Positions 8,508 to 16,908 of a stretch of DNA of 47,242 bases are shown here, one piece after another. Position 1 is the stretch's first letter, and every line of letters starts with the position of its first letter. Made by a program: the position numbers and the translations under genes. The stretch comes from Bacteroidales bacterium (GTDB lineage: Bacteria; Bacteroidota; Bacteroidia; Bacteroidales; VadinHA17), in the NCBI GenBank assembly GCA_021157415.1, contig JAGGWN010000116.1, forward strand, positions 1-47,242, written 5' to 3'. The notes beneath the pieces are model-generated. The model searched no databases. It saw nothing but the letters and a program-made list of their open reading frames with translations, and was not told where the DNA came from.

Positions 8508-8521
8508 TGACGGATAAAACA

Positions 8522-9442
8522 ATGAAAAAAGAAAGCCGGGAAGTTTTTTTTATTAATTTTACCGTCTCAAACCAAACCCTGCATTCTGTGGCAAATATCA
8601 CCGAACAACCTTCCCGTTTTGATCATCTCGATAAAATGACGGTGCGGGAGATCCTGATAAACATCAACAAGGAGGACGAGACCGTCCATCTGGCAGTGCG
8701 CCAGGTCATTCCTCAGATAGAGAAACTGATCCACGGCATTGTGGAACGGATGAAGGAAGGAGGCCGTCTCTTTTATATCGGAGCGGGCACCAGCGGTCGT
8801 CTGGGCATCCTCGATGCCTCGGAGGTGCCTCCCACGTTCGGCATGCCGGACGATATGGTCATCGGCCTGATCGCCGGCGGCGATTCGGCCATACGCAAAG
8901 CAGTTGAGTCGGCCGAAGATGACTTTACCCAAGCCTGGAAAGACCTGATGATCTATGACATCAACGCCAAAGATACCCTGGTGGGCATCGCCACCTCGGG
9001 CCGCACCCCTTACGTCATCGGCGGGGTACGCGAGGCCCGCAAACACGGCGTGCTGACAGCCTGCATCACTTGTAATCCCGACACACCCCTGGAGAAAGAA
9101 GTGGATATTCCCATTGTAGCTGTCGTCGGCCCGGAATTCATCACCGGCAGCACACGCCTGAAAGCCGGCACCGCCACCAAAATGATCCTCAATATGATCA
9201 CCACCGGCACCATGATCAAACTGGGCCGTGTCAAAGGCAACAAAATGGTGGACATGCAGCTTACCAACCAGAAACTGATCAACCGTGGCACGCGCATCAT
9301 TATGGAAGAGACCGGCCTGCCCGAACAGGAGGCACACGAGCGGCTGCTGAAGTACGGATCGGTGCGAAGGGTACTGGAGGAGTATGCGAGGGAAGGCGCA
9401 GAGCGCAGGGCTCAGAAGGACGATGATGAGATGATGAGATGA
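8522..9442 (+). CDS. murQ: N-acetylmuramic acid 6-phosphate etherase MurQ
   Basis: Cleaves the lactyl ether of MurNAc-6-P to give GlcNAc-6-P and D-lactate, in the cytosol. Family marks: NITEQPSRFDHLDKMTVREI at the start of the conserved part, SIS-fold GAGTSGRLGILDASEVPPTF with the catalytic Glu, and GGDSAIRKAVESAEDD with the second active-site Glu. The frame is open from 8417, but the direct repeats lie inside that extension. ATG 8522 is given here; GTG 8588, immediately before the conserved start and downstream of a TAATTTTA box (8554-8561), is a serious alternative that would shorten the protein by 22 residues. The C-terminus is charged (AERRAQKDDDEMMR). The kinase that would make MurNAc-6-P is not in the window. 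Confidence 0.92.
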   Translation: MKKESREVFFINFTVSNQTLHSVANITEQPSRFDHLDKMTVREILININKEDETVHLAVRQVIPQIEKLIHGIVERMKEGGRLFYIGAGTSGRLGILDASEVPPTFGMPDDMVIGLIAGGDSAIRKAVESAEDDFTQAWKDLMIYDINAKDTLVGIATSGRTPYVIGGVREARKHGVLTACITCNPDTPLEKEVDIPIVAVVGPEFITGSTRLKAGTATKMILNMITTGTMIKLGRVKGNKMVDMQLTNQKLINRGTRIIMEETGLPEQEAHERLLKYGSVRRVLEEYAREGAERRAQKDDDEMMR

Positions 9443-9487
9443 GGCGATAATGCGATAAGCTAACAGGAGGCGGGCAACTTTAAGGGG

Positions 9488-9515
9488 ATTGCTTCGTCCC
9501 TGCGGGACTCGCAAT
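9488..9515. repeat. REP-like imperfect hairpin
   Basis: ATTGC..GTCCC and GGGAC..GCAAT pair around a TGC loop with small internal mismatches. Sequences of this form (ATTGCTTCG...CGCAAT) recur between genes in many bacterial genomes. It lies in the 112-bp gap between murQ and the GH3 fusion gene. Confidence 0.5.
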
Positions 9516-9554
9516 GTCCATTTTCTATTTGATACGCAGAACTAAGAATAAATC

Positions 9555-12509
9555 ATGAAAAAACTCTTTCAAATATTGACAGCGATCATGCTGGCACAGC
9601 CATTCACGCCTGCACAGGACAATCCTTTTGCTGACCTCTCCGCACCAGCTTCGCCGGAAGAGCAACACTGGGTTGACTCGGTGTTTTATTCCCTTACGCC
9701 GCAGGAACGTATTGGGCAGTTGTTTATGGCAGCTGCCTATTCCAACCGCGGGCCGGAACATACCGATGCGCTGTTGAAGCTGATCCGCCAGCAACATATC
9801 GGGGGACTTATCTTCTTTCAGGGCACGCCGGAACGGCAGGCAGAAATGACCAATTATTTCCAGTCACAATCCAAGGTACCCTTACTCATCGCCCTTGACG
9901 GGGAGTGGGGTCTGGGCATGCGCCTCGAGGGAACGATAAAATTCCCATACCAGATGACACTGGGTGCCATACGGAATGACTCGCTGATCTATGAGATGGG
10001 AACAGAGATCGCCCGTGAGTTTGAGCGCCAGGGCATACAGATGAACTTTGCCCCCGTAGTGGACGTCAACAACAATCCCCATAATCCGGTTATCAATTTC
10101 CGGTCGTTTGGGGCGGATCGTGTCAACGTCACCCGTAAAGGCAGTCTTTATATGCTGGGCATGCAGGATCACGGCATCCTGGCCACGGCCAAACATTTTC
10201 CCGGCCACGGCGATACGGACACTGATTCACACCTGGGACTTCCGGTGATCCGTCACTCCCGCGACCATCTCGACAGCCTTGAGTTATTCCCTTTCCGGAC
10301 CATGATCAGCCACGGGGTAGCCGCCATCATGGTAGCACACCTCAGCATACCCTCCCTGGACAGTACCCCCAATCAAGCCTCCACCCTCTCTAAACCCATC
10401 GTTACAGGTCTTTTAAAAAATGAACTGGGCTTCAAAGGAATTGTCGTGACCGATGCCATGAACATGAAAGGGGTGGCAGACTATTACCCCCCCGGCATTG
10501 CAGACGTAAAAGCCCTTGAGGCCGGCAATGACCTGGTGGAGTTTTCCAAAGACATCCCCAAAGCTATCCAGGAGGTACTGCTTGCACTGAAAAACGGACA
10601 GCTCAGGCAGGATGACATGAACCGGCGGGTTAAAAAGATCCTGCGCGCCAAGTACCGGGCAGGACTGAATCATTATCAGCCTGTCAGTCTGCACAATCTG
10701 CGGAAGGATCTCAACACTCCGGCAGCCCGTATGCTCAACCGCCAACTCTCGCAAGAGGCTGTCACCCTGCTGCAAAACCAAGACAGTATTCTGCCTGTAC
10801 AGCATCTGGAAAAACAAAAGATCGCAGCAGTGGTCGTTGGCAGCGATACCCTCACCCGTTTTCAGAATTATCTGAAGAAATATACCCGGATGGATTTGTT
10901 TGTCGTACCGAAAGATACGGCTGCCCGGAAAAAGATGTTGGATCGTCTTAGTAACTATTCATTGGTCGTCCTGGGTGTTCAGGGACTGGACCAGCGGCCA
11001 TACCGGCATTTCGGGCTGAGCACAGACGAGATCTCCCTGATCGATACGATCGTACGGAGCCATCCTGCCATCACGGTCTTCTTCGGCAATCCTTATGCCC
11101 TGGGTCTGATCCCCGGCATCCAAGAGAGCAAAGCGTTGCTTATCACGTACCAGGAAACACCCGTCATGGAAGAACTGGCGGCACAGATGGTTTTCGGAGC
11201 TTATGGGATCAAAGGGAAGTTCCCTGTCGCCGTAAACGGGCTCTTCAAAGTGGGTGACGGAATGATCACCACAGCCACAGGCCGGTTGCGTTACGACGCC
11301 CCTGAAGCAGTGGGCATGGATTCCCGACAGCTGGAGCATACCATCGACTCGATAGCCCGCACCGGCATTGACTCGAGTGCTTATCCCGGTTGCGAAATAC
11401 TGGTAGCACGGAATGGTACGGTGGTCTTTCATAAATGTTACGGTTACTTCACGTACGCCCGGCAGTCGCCGGTCACACCGGAGGTGTTGTATGACTTTGC
11501 CTCCGTCACCAAGATCACCGGATCCCTGCCGGCGCTGATGCGTTTGCACGACCAGGGAAAGTTCAAACTGGATGTGCCCCTGAGCACTTACTGGCCTGCT
11601 TTCAGACATTCCAACAAAAAAAATGTCATAATCCGGGATGTGCTGGCACACCAGGGACGTCTGCAGTCGTGGATTCCTTATTGGCGGAACACCGTCAATA
11701 AACACGGAGATCTCAGAAGGATTTATTACTCGCTTGATTCCACCGACAGGTACACCTACTATGTTGCTCCCAGGATATTCCTGAAAAAGAGCTATCGCAA
11801 AAAGATATACAGAGCCATCAAAAAATCCCCCCTTCTGCCGGAGAAAAAATATCTGTATTCAGGTCTTAGTTTTTATCTCTGGCCGCAGATCATCGAGAAC
11901 CAAACCCGCATAGATTACGAGACCTATGTAAAAGATTCTGTTTACCGGCCTCTGGGTGCTTGGGATCTCACCTACAACCCTTACAAGCACTATCCTCTTT
12001 CACGCATCGTCCCCACCGAGAACGACACTTTCTTTCGCAAGGAACAATTGCAGGGGTGGGTACATGACGAGGGAGCTGCCATGATGGGCGGAGTGTCGGG
12101 CAACGCCGGCCTCTTCGGCACAGCCAACGACCTGGCCAAGCTGATGCAGATGTATCTCAACATGGGCACATTCGGCGGGCGCCGCATCATCTCAGACAGT
12201 ACAATGCATGAGTTCAGCCGCTGGCAGTTTCCGGAGAACGGCAACCGCCGTGGTTTGGGCTTCGACAAACCTTATCCCGACAATGACCAGCGACCCCCCG
12301 ATAAAGTTTACCCGTGTCCCGCCGCCGGTCCCAACAGCTTCGGCCATTCGGGATATACCGGAACCTTCACCTGGGTAGATCCCGACAAAGGCCTTCTTTA
12401 TATCTTCTTCTCCAACCGTGTCTATCCTACCCGCGAAAATCACAAACTGATCGACATGAACATCCGCACAAACATCCTGGAGGAGATCTATCATTCGATA
12501 AAAGAATAA
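9555..12509 (+). CDS. Secreted NagZ-like GH3 beta-N-acetylglucosaminidase fused to class-C beta-lactamase-like domain
   Basis: 984 residues. A signal peptide (MKKLFQILTAIMLAQPFTPAQ) directs export. Residues ~40-370 are GH3 of the NagZ type with KHFPGHGDTDTDSH (213-226), which carries the His/Asp acid-base pair specific to NagZ enzymes, and nucleophile Asp300 in VVTDAMNM. A second GH3-associated alpha/beta domain follows (~400-580). Residues ~600-984 are a serine beta-lactamase/penicillin-binding-like domain: SVTK (Ser650, Lys653), YSG at 768 where YxN is usual, and HSG at 931 in place of KTG. Such fusions are common in Bacteroidota. Predicted roles: release GlcNAc from muropeptides, while the second domain acts on peptides, D-amino-acid esters or beta-lactams. 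Its position after murQ supports wall recycling. Confidence 0.92.
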   Translation: MKKLFQILTAIMLAQPFTPAQDNPFADLSAPASPEEQHWVDSVFYSLTPQERIGQLFMAAAYSNRGPEHTDALLKLIRQQHIGGLIFFQGTPERQAEMTNYFQSQSKVPLLIALDGEWGLGMRLEGTIKFPYQMTLGAIRNDSLIYEMGTEIAREFERQGIQMNFAPVVDVNNNPHNPVINFRSFGADRVNVTRKGSLYMLGMQDHGILATAKHFPGHGDTDTDSHLGLPVIRHSRDHLDSLELFPFRTMISHGVAAIMVAHLSIPSLDSTPNQASTLSKPIVTGLLKNELGFKGIVVTDAMNMKGVADYYPPGIADVKALEAGNDLVEFSKDIPKAIQEVLLALKNGQLRQDDMNRRVKKILRAKYRAGLNHYQPVSLHNLRKDLNTPAARMLNRQLSQEAVTLLQNQDSILPVQHLEKQKIAAVVVGSDTLTRFQNYLKKYTRMDLFVVPKDTAARKKMLDRLSNYSLVVLGVQGLDQRPYRHFGLSTDEISLIDTIVRSHPAITVFFGNPYALGLIPGIQESKALLITYQETPVMEELAAQMVFGAYGIKGKFPVAVNGLFKVGDGMITTATGRLRYDAPEAVGMDSRQLEHTIDSIARTGIDSSAYPGCEILVARNGTVVFHKCYGYFTYARQSPVTPEVLYDFASVTKITGSLPALMRLHDQGKFKLDVPLSTYWPAFRHSNKKNVIIRDVLAHQGRLQSWIPYWRNTVNKHGDLRRIYYSLDSTDRYTYYVAPRIFLKKSYRKKIYRAIKKSPLLPEKKYLYSGLSFYLWPQIIENQTRIDYETYVKDSVYRPLGAWDLTYNPYKHYPLSRIVPTENDTFFRKEQLQGWVHDEGAAMMGGVSGNAGLFGTANDLAKLMQMYLNMGTFGGRRIISDSTMHEFSRWQFPENGNRRGLGFDKPYPDNDQRPPDKVYPCPAAGPNSFGHSGYTGTFTWVDPDKGLLYIFFSNRVYPTRENHKLIDMNIRTNILEEIYHSIKE

Positions 12510-12569
12510 CTCCGATGGGATTTTGAGAAAGTGACAGTCCTTTCAAAACTGTTTTCTCCGATACTTTTC

Positions 12570-12625
12570 ATTCTATAATTCGGCACCATTCCTGGATTGC
12601 TGCCATATTATAGAATTTCTTTTTA
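12570..12625 (+). terminator. Probable terminator of the murQ arm
   Basis: Arms ATTCTATAATtcGGCA and TGCCatATTATAGAAT (12570-12585 and 12601-12616) form a long stem with one small internal loop and a 15-base loop, followed by TTCTTTTTA. The A/T-rich base also resembles a small mobile repeat. Confidence 0.55.
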
Positions 12626-12633
12626 ATGAATTT

Positions 12634-12864
12634 ATGATCCATCAACCGGGTCGTTGCTATATTCTGATTGAAGTGGAGAAAGATGCCACACAACCGGTCT
12701 TTTATTTTTTAAAGGAAACCGGATACTCCGTTTTCATTGAACCTACAAAAGATATAATTGAAAAGTATATTCCTGATGAAAAGGAGACGCTGATCGTTAA
12801 GCCACTGGTCACCGAAGCTCCGTGGCAGAATATCGAAGAGGTCAGTACGGTAACTTTAGAATAA
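12634..12864 (+). CDS. Hypothetical 76-residue protein
   Basis: An open frame of normal amino-acid composition in the 470-bp gap between the recycling locus and the GH3 gene. The product is acidic, with no signal peptide, membrane segment or cysteine pattern; segments such as RCYILIEVEKDATQPVFYFL and EKETLIVKPLV look like alternating beta strands. No ribosome-binding site is evident and no family is recognised. It could be a real small gene, a remnant, or chance coding. The rest of the gap (12865-12975) shows only a weak hairpin. Confidence 0.4.
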   Translation: MIHQPGRCYILIEVEKDATQPVFYFLKETGYSVFIEPTKDIIEKYIPDEKETLIVKPLVTEAPWQNIEEVSTVTLE

Positions 12865-12975
12865 ATGCTGGTGGATATCTTCTGCGATGCGATCATCTTT
12901 TCAGCGCAACACGGATCTGAAAGGAGAACGATCTCTCCCGGCCGACCCAGGACAAAACCATAAGCATAAATTAAT

Positions 12976-15255
12976 CTAATTTTTCAGATAAAATACGGCT
13001 TCTTTGTTCCCCAGTAACACAGCCATCTTCCCTGCTTCAATGCGCGGTTCCAGGGTAGAATCGATAAACGACCAGTCTTCGTCCGTCAGGGTAAATCTTA
13101 CTTTTTTCGTTTCACCGGTTTTCAGTGCAACACGGGTAAACTTCCTGAGTTTTCGCATCGGAGGAGCCACGGTAGCTGTCATATCTCTGACAAACAGGTC
13201 CAGTGCTACCTCTCCGTCGCAGGATCCTGAATTCTTAACTACGGCAGTAACCAGAAGGGTATCTCCGGCCTGCAGGGTATCCTTATCCGCTTTCAGGGAA
13301 GTTATCTCGAACGAGGTATAGCTCAATCCGAAGCCGAAAGGCCATTGCGGACGGTAATACCGGGCTGCCCTGACAGGCATATCATAAGTCATAAGGTTTC
13401 CGGTATAACGCGGATAGGTGTAAGGCAATCTCCCCGAAGGGTTTACTTCTCCGAAAAGGATATCTGCTATGGCTGGCGCTCCTAAATTTCCAGGACGATA
13501 TGCCAACAAAATCCCATTCATGGAAGGAACAATGCCGTTTATTATACGGGGTCTGCCTTCGGTGAGTACCAGGATAACCGGTTTGCCCGTTTTGGCAGCG
13601 GCTTCAGCCAGTCGTAGCTGATCCTGCGGCAAGGTAAGATCATCGATGCTGCCCGGGCTCTCGGCATAACTATTTTCACCCAGACAGAGGACAATGGCAT
13701 CTGCCTGAGAGGCAAATTTCCGGAGTTTGTTGATCTGTTGCGGGGAAACATTCTGAAACCCTTCGGGAGCGATGTTTATCACCTTGTTTTTCCCGATTTT
13801 TTCTTCTATGGCCTGCCGGATAGTACGGACACTCTCAGGATACAAAGATTCGTCCTGGCCCTGCCAGGAATAAGACCAGCTGCCATTCAGGGTTGCTCTG
13901 GAATTTGCTCCGGGGCCGGCCACAAGCAAGCGCATCTTTTTAGACAACGGCAATACGGGTTTGCCCTGCAGGGTATCGTTCTTCAACAAGGTAATTGCCT
14001 CCCTGGCTGCCTGCAAAGCTACCTCTTTATATTCCGGCTTCTCATAATACTCTTCGGTTCCGTCTTCCGGAAAAGGATTGTCGAACAGGCCGAGGCGAAA
14101 CTTAAGCCGTAATATCCGGCTCACTGCATCATCAATCCGGGACATGGGCACTTTACCTTCCTGCACCAAAGCGATCAGATCATGATAAAACGAAAGATCA
14201 TACGGCACCATACTCATATCTATACCTGCATTCACAGCCATCATCACAGCTTCTTTATTATCTTTAGCCACATGATGCTGCTTATATAATGCGATAATGT
14301 CCTCCCAGTCTGTCACCACCAATCCCGTAAAACCCAGTTCGTTCTTCAACACGTCTGTAATCAAATACTTACTGGCATGTACCGGAATGCCATTGATAGA
14401 GCCGGAGTTGATCATAGCTGTGGAAGCACCTGCATCAACCGCAACTTTATATGGAGGCAGGAAAATCTGTCTTAAGACAATCTCCGGGATATAAGCCGGC
14501 GTCCTGTCTTTGCCGGTAAGAGGGACCGTATAACCCAGATAATGTTTCATGCAGGAAGCCACGGCGGTAGGTTTATCCAGTCCGTCTTCTTCATAACCCC
14601 GGATGACGGCTTCCCCCAGTTCTCCAACCAGATAAGAATCTTCGCCGAAGGTTTCTTCAAAACGAGACCACAGAGGCTGACGCCCCACCCCCAACACCGG
14701 GTCGAAGTTCCAGCGTATGCCACAGGCACGCACCTCTTTTGCCGTGATCTTTGCCGCCGCATGCACCACTTTCGGATCGCGTGCAGCCGCCAAAGCAATA
14801 TTCTGAGGAAACAGAGTGGCTCCTTTCAGATAAGTCACTCCATGGATGGCATCTATGCCATAGAGTATAGGTATCTTTAAACGGGACTCCCCGGCATATC
14901 GCTGGATCATGGTCTGCAGATCCCGCCATTCCTGCATTGATAAAGCTACCGTCATACCACTCTTATCATGATGAGAATTAAGAATAGACCCCAACCCGTA
15001 CTTTACAATGTACTCATGTAACATAGTAGTATCCAGGGTTTCTTTATAGAACTTATCCAGCGTGATCTGGGTCATCTGTCCCACTTTCTCCTCCAGGGTC
15101 ATCCGGGATACCAACGCAGAGACCTTTTTGTCTATTTCTGTTTTCTGCTTTTTAACACTTTCTTTTTTTGACGATATGTCCTGGCAGGAAAAAGAAAAGA
15201 GCAGCACCAAGGCAGCTAAAGCTGTTAAAAAAATATGTTTTTTCATTTTTCCCAT
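12976..15255 (-). CDS. GH3 beta-glucosidase, lipoprotein
   Basis: 759 residues. Lipobox ending SFSC at Cys24, so anchored to a membrane and facing the periplasm or surface. Domains: GH3 N-terminal barrel (~45-385) with nucleophile Asp316 in GLVVTDWEDI and the substrate motif KHYLGY (~238); GH3 C-terminal domain (~415-640) with probable acid/base Glu532 in GENSYAES, a layout like glucan exo-hydrolases; fibronectin III-like tail (~670-755). It releases terminal beta-glucosyl (or related) units from oligosaccharides. It follows the GH29 gene by 78 bp on the same strand, so the pair likely forms one transcript. ATG 15246 is another possible start. No SusC/SusD genes are adjacent. Confidence 0.92.
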   Translation of the reverse strand: MGKMKKHIFLTALAALVLLFSFSCQDISSKKESVKKQKTEIDKKVSALVSRMTLEEKVGQMTQITLDKFYKETLDTTMLHEYIVKYGLGSILNSHHDKSGMTVALSMQEWRDLQTMIQRYAGESRLKIPILYGIDAIHGVTYLKGATLFPQNIALAAARDPKVVHAAAKITAKEVRACGIRWNFDPVLGVGRQPLWSRFEETFGEDSYLVGELGEAVIRGYEEDGLDKPTAVASCMKHYLGYTVPLTGKDRTPAYIPEIVLRQIFLPPYKVAVDAGASTAMINSGSINGIPVHASKYLITDVLKNELGFTGLVVTDWEDIIALYKQHHVAKDNKEAVMMAVNAGIDMSMVPYDLSFYHDLIALVQEGKVPMSRIDDAVSRILRLKFRLGLFDNPFPEDGTEEYYEKPEYKEVALQAAREAITLLKNDTLQGKPVLPLSKKMRLLVAGPGANSRATLNGSWSYSWQGQDESLYPESVRTIRQAIEEKIGKNKVINIAPEGFQNVSPQQINKLRKFASQADAIVLCLGENSYAESPGSIDDLTLPQDQLRLAEAAAKTGKPVILVLTEGRPRIINGIVPSMNGILLAYRPGNLGAPAIADILFGEVNPSGRLPYTYPRYTGNLMTYDMPVRAARYYRPQWPFGFGLSYTSFEITSLKADKDTLQAGDTLLVTAVVKNSGSCDGEVALDLFVRDMTATVAPPMRKLRKFTRVALKTGETKKVRFTLTDEDWSFIDSTLEPRIEAGKMAVLLGNKEAVFYLKN

Positions 15256-15333
15256 TTCGGTAATTTTTTAAATATTTTAATATCTGAAAAATAATAATTT
15301 TTTTTAGACCTCTCCGTTCTTATCTACTTATAG

Positions 15334-16821
15334 CTACTTTTCGATTTCCTGAAAATATTTATCCGGTATCCTGTATAATTCGACATTATTAATTACGGGG
15401 CAGGCCCGGGCATCAAGGATAGTCAGGCGGATTTTGTCCGTTTTTACCGTCGGAAAACGAAACATCCTTTTGAAGCCGATTGTCGTCCCGCGGGCCAGTT
15501 CTACCCATTTTCCGTCTTTCAGGGCTTCCGCTTTCCATGCTTTTACCCGTTGCCCGAGAGGAATGTATTCCTGCACCAGCAACAGGTTCACCTCCTGTCT
15601 TTTACCCATATCGATGGTTAACATTCCGGTTTTAACCGAATCATCCGTACACCAGTAAGTATCATAACCTGCATCGGTAATATGATCAGGCACAAACTGT
15701 TGATTTCTGCCCCTCCAACTGCCGGCATGCACTTTTTTCCCGGCAGCCAGATTGACGGCAAAGATGGCATTCAGAGCGTTACGAAATTCTTTCAAGCGCT
15801 GCACATCATGTTCGTTGATTTTTCCGGTCCGGTCAGGTGGAACATTCAGGTTCAGGGTAGCATTGCGTCCGACCGATTTGAAATAGATGTCCAGTAACTG
15901 ATCAACGGTCTTTACCTGTTCATCCTCTTTCCTGTGGTAAAACCAGCCCGGTCGTATGGATACGTCACATTCGGCAGGGACCCAGTCTTTCCCGTTTTCC
16001 AGCCCATGATTCAGCACTTCCTGTTTAGCCACACCCGGCGCAAATTCATTCTTATTGATCATAGACCAATTGGTTTCGCCGGCGATCCCTTTTTCATTAC
16101 CTACCCAACGCACATCCGGACCGGCATCACTAAACATCACGGCCTCAGGTTGCAGATCCCTGACAATCTTACGGGTGTTTGGCCAGTCGTAATAGGTTTT
16201 GCGATCTATTTTCCTGTTTTCACGGGCACCTCCGTAATATCCGGTTCCACCGTTGGCACCGTCGAACCACACCTCATACACAGGACCGTAATCAGACAAC
16301 AACTCCTGTAATTGGTTGCGGTAATAAGTAATATATGCAGGCGTACCATATAATGCGCTGTTGCGATCCCAGGGTGAAAGATAAAGACCCATCTTCAACC
16401 CGTACTCCTTGCAGGCATCAGAAAGCTCTTTTACCATATCTCCTTTACCGTTTTTCCAGGGGGAATTTTTCACGGAATGTTCAGTATATTTCGAAGGCCA
16501 CAGACAAAAACCGTCATGATGTTTGGCGGTCAGGATGACCTGTTTCATCCCGGCTGCTTTAAATACACGAACCCACTGCCGGCAGTCAAGATCGGTCGGG
16601 TTGAACCGTTTGGGTGACTCATCTCCATAACCCCACTCCTTGTCGGTGAAAGTGTTCATATTAAAGTGTACGAAGGCATAAAACTCCATCTTCTGCCAGG
16701 CCAGTTGCCGGGCCGAGGGCACCGGATCAACAGGCGCCGGAAGATTTGTGTTCTGAGAACAGGAAACACTCCCTAAAAAAATCATTGTCAGAAAGAAAAA
16801 CAAGCCTTTTATACGTAACAT
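15334..16821 (-). CDS. GH29 alpha-L-fucosidase, lipoprotein
   Basis: 495 residues with a type II signal sequence (GSVSC, Cys21). The GH29 barrel (~35-345) has AKHHDGFCLWPS (99-110), GLYLSPWDR, and VWFDGANGG with the expected nucleophile Asp187. A C-terminal beta-sandwich (~360-485) resembles an F5/8-type discoidin/CBM domain. The ~500-residue length and sequence style suggest the 1,3/1,4-specific GH29 subgroup acting on branched fucosides, but that is inference. Together with the downstream GH3 gene it would trim fucosylated glycans outside the cytoplasm. Confidence 0.92.
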   Translation of the reverse strand: MLRIKGLFFFLTMIFLGSVSCSQNTNLPAPVDPVPSARQLAWQKMEFYAFVHFNMNTFTDKEWGYGDESPKRFNPTDLDCRQWVRVFKAAGMKQVILTAKHHDGFCLWPSKYTEHSVKNSPWKNGKGDMVKELSDACKEYGLKMGLYLSPWDRNSALYGTPAYITYYRNQLQELLSDYGPVYEVWFDGANGGTGYYGGARENRKIDRKTYYDWPNTRKIVRDLQPEAVMFSDAGPDVRWVGNEKGIAGETNWSMINKNEFAPGVAKQEVLNHGLENGKDWVPAECDVSIRPGWFYHRKEDEQVKTVDQLLDIYFKSVGRNATLNLNVPPDRTGKINEHDVQRLKEFRNALNAIFAVNLAAGKKVHAGSWRGRNQQFVPDHITDAGYDTYWCTDDSVKTGMLTIDMGKRQEVNLLLVQEYIPLGQRVKAWKAEALKDGKWVELARGTTIGFKRMFRFPTVKTDKIRLTILDARACPVINNVELYRIPDKYFQEIEK

Positions 16822-16908
16822 GATACAAGCATTTTATAGTGCTTTCCAAGACGTCAGCAATATAAGAAAATAACCGTTAACTTTAACCCAACCCTCCTGA
16901 AATAATAC

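Larger units (their letters stand above)
8159..8521. other. Divergent control region between nagX-like gene and murQ
   Basis: About 360 bp without a convincing gene. It holds a possible leftward -7 box near 8180 and three 20-bp direct repeats at 8456-8507 close to murQ. The middle (8230-8450) shows no clear motif. Confidence 0.6.

Noticed and set aside
8567-9514. Minus-strand open frame of 315 codons opposite murQ
   Set aside because: Shadow of murQ; no recognisable domain.
12702-12896. Minus-strand 64-codon frame
   Set aside because: Ser/Thr-rich shadow of the plus-strand small ORF, with no support.
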